Of a stretch of 36,114 nucleotides of DNA, positions 1 through 7,462 are shown piece after piece. A program made the position numbers and the translations under genes. This stretch comes from Trueperaceae bacterium. GTDB lineage: Bacteria; Deinococcota; Deinococci; Deinococcales; Trueperaceae. How positions within the stretch are numbered: position 1 is the first letter of the stretch; each line of letters opens with the position of its first letter. The DNA is taken from positions 1 to 36,114 of the forward strand of contig JAABRX010000030.1 in assembly GCA_011390675.1 (NCBI GenBank), in the 5' to 3' direction. The notes under the pieces are model-generated. The model was not told the origin of the DNA, ran no database searches, and saw only the letters and a program-made list of their open reading frames with translations.

Positions 1-55
1 GCGCTGCGCGCGGCGTTGCGCTGCGCGCGGCGTTGCGCTGCGCGCGGCGTTGCGC
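1..55. repeat. 17-bp tandem repeat (gcgctgcgcgcggcgtt), 3 full copies plus partial, cut by window edge
   Basis: Three exact consecutive copies read directly from bases 1-51, followed by gcgct; abuts the SulP stop codon. Confidence 0.95.
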
Positions 56-1549
56 TCAGTGCGCGCCGAGGCGCGCGCCGGGGCGGTCGTGTACGGCGAG
101 CTTGGCGAGGAGCTCCGCGCCGCCCGCGTCGACGTTCTGGAGCACGACTTGGGTCCCGTTCGCGCGGAAGCGTAGCACGACCTTGTCGACGGCGGCGACG
201 GCGCTGGCGTCCCACAGCTGGGCGTGGCGCAGGTCGAGCACCACCGCGTCGAGGTCCTCGGCGGTGTCGAACGCGGCGATGAAGTCCTCGGTGGCGACGA
301 AGAACACCTGGCCGGCGACGGTGTAGGTGCGGGTGCGGCCGGTCTCGTCGAGCGCGCTCGTGACGTGGGTAGTCTTGGCGATCTTGCGGCTGAAGAAAAT
401 CGCGCTCAGCACCACGCCGACGGCGACGCCCACCGCTAGGTTGTGCGTCACGAGCACCGTGGCGACGGTGGCGACCATGACGATGGTCTCGCTCTTGGGA
501 TGCGCGAGCATGCCCGGGAGGCTGCGCCAGTCGAAGGTGTTGAGGGCGACCATGAACATCACGGCCACCAGCGCCGCCATCGGGATGGCGCTCACCAGCG
601 GCCCGGCGAGCAGCACCATCGCCAGCAGGAAGACGCCGGAGGCGAGCGTGCTCAGCCGGGTACGCCCGCCGCTGCTCACGTTGATGATCGACTGACCGAT
701 CATGGCGCAGCCCGCCATGCCGCCGAAGCAGCCGGAGACCACGTTGGCGATCCCCTGTCCGCGCGACTCGCGGTTCTTGTCGCTCTCGGTGTCGGTCAGG
801 TCGTCGACGATGGTAGCCGTGAGCAGCGATTCGATCAGGCCGACCAGCGCCAGCGAGACCGCGTACGGGAAGACGATCGCGAGCGTCTCGAAGGTGAAGG
901 GCACCATCGGCAGCCCGAAGAAGGGGAGCGCGGACGGGAGCGCGCCCAGGTCGCCCACGGTGGTCAGCGGGGCGTTGGTCGCGACCGCGAAGGCGGTGAT
1001 CGCGACGATCGCGACGAGCGGCGCCGGGATCGCGCGCGTCAGGCGCGGCAGCAGGTAGATGATCGCCAGGCCGGCCAGCACCATCGCGTACATGATCGGT
1101 CCGACGCCGACGAACTGCTCGAGCTGCGCCAGGAAGATCAGGATCGCGAGCGCGTTGACGAAGCCCACCATCACCGGCTTGGGCACGAAGCGCATGTAGC
1201 GCCCGAGCTTGGCGACCCCGAAGGCGATCTGCAGCACGCCGGTGAGGACGGTGGCCGCGAGCAGGTACTCGAGGCCGTGGTCGGCGACCAGCGTGACCAT
1301 CAGCAGCGCCATCGCGCCGGTCGCGGCGCTGATCATGGCGGGGCGACCGCCGGCGAAGGCGGTGACGAGGGCGATGCAGAAGCTGGCGTAGAGGCCGACC
1401 TGGGGGTCGACGCCGGCGACGATGCTGAAGCCGATCGCTTCGGGGATGAGGGCGAGCGCGACGACGACGCCGGCGACCAGGTCGCCGCGCACGTTGCCGA
1501 ACCACTCGGCGCGGACGCGCGCGAGCGCGGCGGGGTGGACCTTGAGCAT
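56..1549 (-). CDS. SulP family inorganic anion transporter with C-terminal STAS domain
   Basis: ORF protein [57 protein letters not shown] is typical SulP; C-terminus [22 protein letters not shown] is STAS-like. Start chosen at 1549 (AGGAG just upstream) rather than the longer ORF start. Confidence 0.93.
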   Translation of the reverse strand: MLKVHPAALARVRAEWFGNVRGDLVAGVVVALALIPEAIGFSIVAGVDPQVGLYASFCIALVTAFAGGRPAMISAATGAMALLMVTLVADHGLEYLLAATVLTGVLQIAFGVAKLGRYMRFVPKPVMVGFVNALAILIFLAQLEQFVGVGPIMYAMVLAGLAIIYLLPRLTRAIPAPLVAIVAITAFAVATNAPLTTVGDLGALPSALPFFGLPMVPFTFETLAIVFPYAVSLALVGLIESLLTATIVDDLTDTESDKNRESRGQGIANVVSGCFGGMAGCAMIGQSIINVSSGGRTRLSTLASGVFLLAMVLLAGPLVSAIPMAALVAVMFMVALNTFDWRSLPGMLAHPKSETIVMVATVATVLVTHNLAVGVAVGVVLSAIFFSRKIAKTTHVTSALDETGRTRTYTVAGQVFFVATEDFIAAFDTAEDLDAVVLDLRHAQLWDASAVAAVDKVVLRFRANGTQVVLQNVDAGGAELLAKLAVHDRPGARLGAH

Positions 1550-1654
1550 GGGACTCCTGAGCGGGGAAGAGGAAGGCGGTCGGGCCAGGACGGGAGGGAG
1601 ACGACGGGAAGGGGACGGTCGAGCCACGTAGTGGCGCGAAGCCGCTATCCTAAC

Positions 1655-1691
1655 CGGGACATTCGTCCCTGTCCGCGGGACGGATGTCCCG
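1655..1691. promoter_or_regulatory. Large inverted repeat composed of two 14-bp palindromes; putative operator or terminator
   Basis: CGGGACATTCGTCCC-tgtccgc-GGGACGGATGTCCCG; 15-nt arms with 14/15 complementarity; lies between the permease stop (1766) and sulP start, next to TAGGAT (1647-1652, minus strand). Confidence 0.6.
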
Positions 1692-1765
1692 ACCGACCGC
1701 CGACCAGGCTTCGTGCGCTCGGGTCGGCGGGGTGCCGGCCGCGCGCCGGCACCCCGCCGCCGGCG

Positions 1766-2842
1766 TTACCCCTTGACCCCCGTGCTCGCGATCCCCGTGG
1801 TGATGAAGCGCTGCAGCATCGAGAAGACGATCGTGATGGGCAGCAGCGTCAGCACCGTCATCGCCAGTACGTAGTGCCACTGCACGTTCAGCTCGCCCTG
1901 GAAGGCGTTGAGGCCGACCTGCAGGGTGAAGAACTCGCTGCGGGTCAGGACGATGAGCGGCCACAGGAAGTCGTTCCAACGCCACATCACCGAGAAGATC
2001 GCCAGCACCGCCAGCGCGGGCGCGGACAGCGGCAGCACGATCTGCCAGAAGATGCGCCACTCGGAGGCGCCGTCGATGCGCCCCGAGTCGAGCAGCTCGT
2101 CCGGGATGGTGAGCATGTACTGGCGCAAGAGGAAGACGCCGGTGGGGGTGGCCGCGCCAGGGATGATCACGCCCCAGAGGCTGTTGATCCAGCCCACCTG
2201 GGTGATGACCAGGTAGACGGGCACCAGGATCACGCTGATGGGGATCATGAGCGTGGCGATGATGACCAGGAAGATCGCGTTGCGGCCGCGGAAGCGGTAC
2301 TTGGAGAGCGCGAAGGCCGCCATGCTGTTGATGATCAGCGTGATCAGGGTGGCGCCGACCGTGACGATCACGCTGTTGCGCAGGTACGTGCCGAAGTTGA
2401 AGCGACCGAACGACTCGGTGTAGTTCTCGGTGGCCAAGCGGAAGCTGCGCACGGCGGTGCGGCGTTCGATCGGCACCTGCAGCACCTCGCCCGGCGCCGC
2501 CGGGTCGACCATCTGCGCCACCAGCCCGATGCGCCGGATCTGCGCCAAGCGCACCGTGCTGCCGTCGTCCTGGGCGACGTCGTAGAGCGGCAGCGGCTCG
2601 GGGTAGCCGTCGACGACGGCGGTGTCCTGCGCCAACGGCAGCAGGGTGGGGGGGAACTCGAGCAGGTTGCTCTGGGTCTTGAACGACGACAGCACCAGCC
2701 AGGCGACCGGGCCGAACATGATGAGCACGCCGGCGATCAGGTAGCCGTAGGTCAGCACGTCCGCGACGCTCCAGCGGCGCGCGCGGCCGTTGCCGGCACC
2801 GTCGTGCTGGCGGCGGGTGAGGAAGCGGCCGAGGGCCGTCAC
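1766..2842 (-). CDS. Carbohydrate ABC transporter permease (MalG-like)
   Basis: MSAL-type binding-protein-dependent permease; EAA-like loop DSGRIDGASEWRIFWQIVLPLSAPALA; GTG start overlaps upstream permease stop (GTGA). Confidence 0.9.
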   Translation of the reverse strand: MTALGRFLTRRQHDGAGNGRARRWSVADVLTYGYLIAGVLIMFGPVAWLVLSSFKTQSNLLEFPPTLLPLAQDTAVVDGYPEPLPLYDVAQDDGSTVRLAQIRRIGLVAQMVDPAAPGEVLQVPIERRTAVRSFRLATENYTESFGRFNFGTYLRNSVIVTVGATLITLIINSMAAFALSKYRFRGRNAIFLVIIATLMIPISVILVPVYLVITQVGWINSLWGVIIPGAATPTGVFLLRQYMLTIPDELLDSGRIDGASEWRIFWQIVLPLSAPALAVLAIFSVMWRWNDFLWPLIVLTRSEFFTLQVGLNAFQGELNVQWHYVLAMTVLTLLPITIVFSMLQRFITTGIASTGVKG

Positions 2843-3867
2843 GCGAGGTGCCTCTCGCTGCCCCGGCCCAGCCGCAGCTGGACCAGGGTGGCCACCAGCA
2901 GCACGGCGCCGAGCGTGACGCTGGCGGCGGCGGCCATGCCGAAGCGCGGGTTCTGGGTCCCGAAGCCGGTGGCGTAGATGTACTGCACCATGAGCATGGT
3001 GGCGCTCCCAGGGCCGCCGCCGGTGAGGACGAAGACCTCGTCGAACATCTGCACCGCACGGATGAGCGACAGCACCAACACGACCATCATCGTCGGCATC
3101 AGCAGCGGCATCGTGATGTGGCGGAAGGCCTGCATGGTCGACGTGCCGTCGATCGCGCCGGCGTCGTAGAGCTCGTTCGGGATGCTCTGCAGTCCGGCGA
3201 GCAGGATCAACGTGTAGAAGCCCATGTGCGCCCAGATGCTCACCAGGATGACCCAGGTCATCGCCCACGTGCCGTCGAGCATGAAGTTGATCGGGTCGAG
3301 CCCGAGCGCGACCAGGATCGCGTTCAGCACGCCGTCGCGCTGCAAGATCCACTTCCAGATGAGCGCGACCACCACCGGCGACAGGAGCACGGGATAGAAG
3401 AACACGCTTCGGAAGAAGCCGCGCGCGACGATCTTGCGGTTGAGCACCATCGACGTCACCAGCGAAATGAGGACCATGCCGCTCACCTGGAAGAACACGA
3501 ACACGCCGGTGTTGCGTGCGGCGCGCCAGAAGCGGTCCTCGAGGCAGGTGTTGGGGTCGCCGTAGTCGGTGCAGGTGTAGAGGCGCTCGAAGTTGGCGGT
3601 GCCGACGAAGGGGCGGTCCTGCGGGTAGAGGTTGCCCCCTTCGGTCATCGCGTAATAGACGTTCAGCAGCATCGGGAAGAGGATGAAGATACCGAACACG
3701 AGCAGGTTCGGGAGCACGAACAGGTACGCCATGCGGCGCACGCCCAGCAGCTTCTGGGCAGGTTCCATGACCAAGCCCAAGGCGTTCATCGTCAGCGCGT
3801 AGACGCGTTGCGCGCCCTGTCCGGCGAGCGCGTTCGCGCGCTGGAATGCGTTCGGTGTGCCGGCCAT
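2839..3867 (-). CDS. Sugar ABC transporter permease (MalF/UgpA-like)
   Basis: 342 aa; YDAGAIDGTSTMQAFRHITMPLLMPTMMVVLVLSLI EAA loop; GGAGG SD before ATG. Confidence 0.92.
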   Translation of the reverse strand: MAGTPNAFQRANALAGQGAQRVYALTMNALGLVMEPAQKLLGVRRMAYLFVLPNLLVFGIFILFPMLLNVYYAMTEGGNLYPQDRPFVGTANFERLYTCTDYGDPNTCLEDRFWRAARNTGVFVFFQVSGMVLISLVTSMVLNRKIVARGFFRSVFFYPVLLSPVVVALIWKWILQRDGVLNAILVALGLDPINFMLDGTWAMTWVILVSIWAHMGFYTLILLAGLQSIPNELYDAGAIDGTSTMQAFRHITMPLLMPTMMVVLVLSLIRAVQMFDEVFVLTGGGPGSATMLMVQYIYATGFGTQNPRFGMAAAASVTLGAVLLVATLVQLRLGRGSERHLA

Positions 3868-3912
3868 GGGCCTCCGACGGGCGACGGCGCCCGTGAAGAC
3901 GCCCTAGGAGCC

Positions 3913-3948
3913 GCGGGCGTCGTCGATCGTGCGACCGACGACGCCCGC
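3913..3948. terminator. Strong hairpin between SBP and permease genes (attenuator / mRNA stabiliser candidate)
   Basis: Perfect 13-bp arms GCGGGCGTCGTCG / CGACGACGCCCGC, 10-nt loop; no T-tract. Confidence 0.6.
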
Positions 3949-3954
3949 TGGGAG

Positions 3955-3983
3955 CACGTGGCGCCCCATCGGGGCGCCACGTG
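3955..3983. terminator. Second strong hairpin just 3' of SBP gene
   Basis: Perfect 13-bp arms CACGTGGCGCCCC / GGGGCGCCACGTG, 3-nt loop; no T-tract. Confidence 0.6.
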
Positions 3984-3995
3984 TCTAGCCGTACG

Positions 3996-5267
3996 TCAGT
4001 TGGCGCCCGCTTCGCGAAGCGCCTCGTCGATGTCGGCCTGGATGCGCTCCAGCGCCTGATCGAGGGTCAGCTCGCCGACGAACACCTGCGTGAGGCGGTC
4101 GCGGATCGCGTTGAACACCACGAAGTTGTACGGGTACGCCTGCATCGCGTACGCGGTCGGGTGGAGGTTCGGTACCTGCTGGGCGAAGGTCGTCAGCGCG
4201 GCCGCGGCCAGCGGGTTCTCGGTGTCGAAGGTCACGCCGGACGACGCGAGGCCGAGGTGGCCGGGGATGAAGAGGGTGCGGCCGTAGAACTCGGCCAGGT
4301 TCTCTTCTTGGGCCAGGAACTCCATGACCCGCGCGACCTCTTCCGGGTGCTCGGTGTCGGCGATCGCGACGACGCCGGCGCCGCCGGGCATCCCGGTGCA
4401 CGCGGCCGGGCCGCAGGGGTTGGGCACGGCGACCCAATCGAAGGCGTCGCCGATCAGGTTGGTGAACTGGCCGATCTGCCAGCTGCCCGACATGTACAGC
4501 ACGACCTGGCCGTTGACGAAGAACTCGTTGCCGGCCGCGTAGCTGCCGGCCGAACCGATCCACACGTCCGGGGTCATCGTGCCGTCGGCGTGCCAGTCGA
4601 TCATCAGCTGCATCATCGAGCGCATGCCGGGGTCGTCGACGACGATGTTGCCGTCGGCGTCGAGGAACTGCGCGCCTTGGCTGATGGCGGGGCCGGCGAG
4701 GCGGTGGCCGGTGCGATCCATGACCATCGCGTACGGCGTGCCGGTCGCTTCGGCGACCTCGCGGGTGACGGCCGCCCACTCTTCCCAGGTGCCGCCCTCG
4801 GGCACGGCGATGCCGGCCTGGTCGAACAGCGTCTTGTTGACGTACGGACCGGTGACGGTCAGCTGCGTCATGAAGCCTGGGATGGCGTCGGAGCCGGCGG
4901 GGCGCATCCAGTCGAGGAAGGGACCGAAGTTGGTGTCCCAGTAGGCGGGGTCGTCGAGGTACGGGCGCAGGTCGAGGAAGTACTCGGACAGGCCGCCCAG
5001 GTTGGTGACGCGGGAGATGTCGGGGCCCTGCCCCGAGGCGAGCTGCAGCGGCAGCGACTCGAGGATGCCCGAGGAGTAGGGGACGGTATCCATGACGACG
5101 GTGACGTCCGGGTTGGCGGCCTCGAAGCGGTCGAGCAGCTCGCGCATCACGACGCCTTCGCTGCCGTCGTCGTACCAGGTCATGCGCAGTTCCACCTGCG
5201 CGAACGCGCTGCCGAGGAGCAATCCGAGGGTGATGAGGAGGAGGGGAAGACGGAACCGAGTTGACAT
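3996..5267 (-). CDS. Extracellular sugar-binding protein of ABC transporter
   Basis: MSTRFRLPLLLITLGLLLGSAFAQVELRMTWYDDGSEG signal peptide and SBP family 1 pattern; AGGAGGTT SD upstream. ORF upstream of 5267 is an antisense extension. Confidence 0.92.
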   Translation of the reverse strand: MSTRFRLPLLLITLGLLLGSAFAQVELRMTWYDDGSEGVVMRELLDRFEAANPDVTVVMDTVPYSSGILESLPLQLASGQGPDISRVTNLGGLSEYFLDLRPYLDDPAYWDTNFGPFLDWMRPAGSDAIPGFMTQLTVTGPYVNKTLFDQAGIAVPEGGTWEEWAAVTREVAEATGTPYAMVMDRTGHRLAGPAISQGAQFLDADGNIVVDDPGMRSMMQLMIDWHADGTMTPDVWIGSAGSYAAGNEFFVNGQVVLYMSGSWQIGQFTNLIGDAFDWVAVPNPCGPAACTGMPGGAGVVAIADTEHPEEVARVMEFLAQEENLAEFYGRTLFIPGHLGLASSGVTFDTENPLAAAALTTFAQQVPNLHPTAYAMQAYPYNFVVFNAIRDRLTQVFVGELTLDQALERIQADIDEALREAGAN

Positions 5268-5435
5268 GCGAACCTCCTGAACGGTCCAACGGACGTCGCA
5301 CGTCGTGTCCTCGAGGGTCGAGGAACGCCGCCGACGCACCGGGGCGGCAGCCCATCGGGGCGACGCCGGACGTCGAGTCCGCGGGAACCGCGGGCCGAAC
5401 GCGCCGGTGGGGCGCCTTGCGATGGGAAGCACCCG

Positions 5436-5464
5436 AGTATACGGTGGGGCGCGCATGGCGTCAA
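5436..5464 (-). promoter_or_regulatory. Sigma70-type promoter for the SBP/permease operon
   Basis: Minus strand TTGACG - 17 nt - TATACT; about 160-nt 5'UTR to the SBP ATG. Confidence 0.7.
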
Positions 5465-5501
5465 AGCGATCGGGTGGGACAATGCGTGTCAGGGGCGCGT
5501 C

Positions 5502-7457
5502 ATGAGCGCCCTCGAGCGGGCGTCGCTCGAGGCGGTCGGCGGAGCGGTGCTCGCCGGGGAGGGCCCGGTGTCGCTGCCGCTGACCGGCGCGCGGCTCCAG
5601 GCCTCTGCCGGGCCCGCCGGGGTGGAGCGGATCCTCGTGTGGGGCAGTGGTCCGGTGGGCGCCGTGCGCTTCGAACCACCGCTCCCCGCCGCCGCTCGGG
5701 TGCGGGTGACCCCCAACCGCCTCGAGTTCGCGTGGGGTTCGGGGCGGATGAGCGTGTCGGCGCTGCCGACGACGCCGGCCGTGGTGCTGCGCGGCACGGG
5801 CGACCTCCCCGATCTGCACGTCGCACCGCCGCGCACGGTGCCGGCGGGCTTCGTGGACCGAGCCGCGCTGCGCCGGTTGGACGACGGTTGGGGGGTCGCG
5901 AGCGACTGGGGCGAGCTGGTCGCGCGGGCGTCGGGCGCCGAGGTCGCGGGGCGGGGGCGCGTGTCGTGGCGGCGCGCGGGGCTGGCGGTGGTGGCCGTCG
6001 GGGCCGACCGCGCCGAGGCCGAGGGCGCGGCTGCGGCGCTGCTCGCGTGCGGCGACCCCGTGGCCGAGCTCGAAGCCCACCACGCCGAGCTCGCCGACGT
6101 GCTGCACGTCGCTGGCGACGACGTCCTGCAGAGCCTGTTCGTGCACGGCCTGCACGCCGCGCGCACGGCGCGCAAGGAGCTGCCCGGCGCGCGCTTCGCC
6201 GGCTTCGCGGCGGGGGTGGGGTACGCGATGCCGCCGCGCACGTACTACCGCGACGGCTACTGGACGCTGCAGGCGCTGCTGCCGCGCTGGCCCGAGCTCG
6301 CGCGCGAGCAGCTCTTCCTGCTCGCACGGGAGCTCCCGACCACCGGCTCCGAGGCCGGGAGCGCCCCGAGCGGGGTGGTGGTGGCCTCGCCCGCGGGCGA
6401 GCGCGTCTGGCGCGCGCGCCGCGCGGCCGACCCGGCGCTGGCTGCCGACCACCCGCGCGACGGCGTCTGGTGGGCCGACCACACCGACGCGCCGCTCTTC
6501 TTCGCGCTGCTGGCGTGCGACGTGGCGACGTGGACCGGCGACCCCGGGCTGTTCGCCACCCGCGTCCACGGCGCGACGATCGGCGCGCGCGTCGATGCCG
6601 CGCTCGAGCGCGCCCACGCGACGTGCGACGCCTCGGGGCTGCCGGTGAAGCCGCCCCACGACCGCGACTGGGCCGACAACGTCTTCCGGGGTGGGTACGT
6701 GACCTACGACGTCGGGCTGTACCACGGCGCGCTGGTGCGCGTCGCCGACGTGATCGAGCGCGAGCGACCGGCGGTCGCGGCGCGGTACCGGGCGCGGGCG
6801 AAGGCGGTCCGTGCGGCCGCCCGCCGCCACCTCTGGGACGAGGCGCGTGGCCACTTCGTCGACTTCCGCACCGAGGACGGGCGCGCCGAAGCGCACCTGG
6901 CGATCGACACGCTCACGGCGCTGCGCTTCGGCCTCGCCGACGACGCCCAGGCCCAGCGCGTGCTCGCGGCGATGCGCGCGCGCCTCGAGACCCGCCACAA
7001 CGGTGATCAGCCGTGGGGCGACTGGGGGGTGATGAACGTCTTCCCGCCGTACGCGTCGTGGGTGCGCCGGCGCGGCAAGAGCCGCTTCGCCTTCCGGTAC
7101 CACGACGGCGCCGACTGGCCCTACTGGGACGGCGTCTACGCCGAGGAGCGGCTGCGGCGCGGCCTGGGCGGCTGGCGCTACCCGCTCACGCGCTGGTGGA
7201 CGTACGGTCTGTCGCAGGGGCGGGCGGCGCCCGTCGAGTACGCCTCGCCGCCGTTCGCGGCCGGTTCGGCCTCGTGCGGGTGGAGCGCGATGCCGGCCGC
7301 CGCGATGCTCCTCGGCGGCTACGGCCTGACGCCCGCCGGCGCCACGCGCTGCCCCCCTTGGGGGCCGGCCACGCTGCGCACCCGAACCGCCGACGGACGC
7401 CACCTCGTCGTCCGGCACGAGGCACCCGACCATCCTTTGGAGGCCGACGATGGCTGA
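5502..7457 (+). CDS. Six-hairpin ((alpha/alpha)6-toroid) glycoside hydrolase-like protein
   Basis: 651 aa; YAMPPRTYYRDGYWTLQALLP, WWADHTDAPLFFALL, PVEYASPPFAAGSASCGWSAMPAAAMLLGG resemble debranching/GH63-like toroid hydrolases; next to GH31. Confidence 0.6.
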   Translation: MSALERASLEAVGGAVLAGEGPVSLPLTGARLQASAGPAGVERILVWGSGPVGAVRFEPPLPAAARVRVTPNRLEFAWGSGRMSVSALPTTPAVVLRGTGDLPDLHVAPPRTVPAGFVDRAALRRLDDGWGVASDWGELVARASGAEVAGRGRVSWRRAGLAVVAVGADRAEAEGAAAALLACGDPVAELEAHHAELADVLHVAGDDVLQSLFVHGLHAARTARKELPGARFAGFAAGVGYAMPPRTYYRDGYWTLQALLPRWPELAREQLFLLARELPTTGSEAGSAPSGVVVASPAGERVWRARRAADPALAADHPRDGVWWADHTDAPLFFALLACDVATWTGDPGLFATRVHGATIGARVDAALERAHATCDASGLPVKPPHDRDWADNVFRGGYVTYDVGLYHGALVRVADVIERERPAVAARYRARAKAVRAAARRHLWDEARGHFVDFRTEDGRAEAHLAIDTLTALRFGLADDAQAQRVLAAMRARLETRHNGDQPWGDWGVMNVFPPYASWVRRRGKSRFAFRYHDGADWPYWDGVYAEERLRRGLGGWRYPLTRWWTYGLSQGRAAPVEYASPPFAAGSASCGWSAMPAAAMLLGGYGLTPAGATRCPPWGPATLRTRTADGRHLVVRHEAPDHPLEADDG

Positions 7458-7462
7458 CCGCC

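Noticed and set aside
2426-2650. Extra segment between first TM and core of the MalG-like permease
   Set aside because: Extended periplasmic loops of this sort occur in known MalG-type permeases; not clearly novel.
443-2977. 844-aa plus-strand ORF, antisense to sulP and a permease
   Set aside because: Low-complexity R/H/D/E-rich translation typical of shadow frames in high-GC DNA; overlaps two convincing genes.
5268-7433. N-terminal extension of the 1145-aa SBP ORF
   Set aside because: Antisense to the glycosidase gene; a real signal peptide and SD define the start at 5267.
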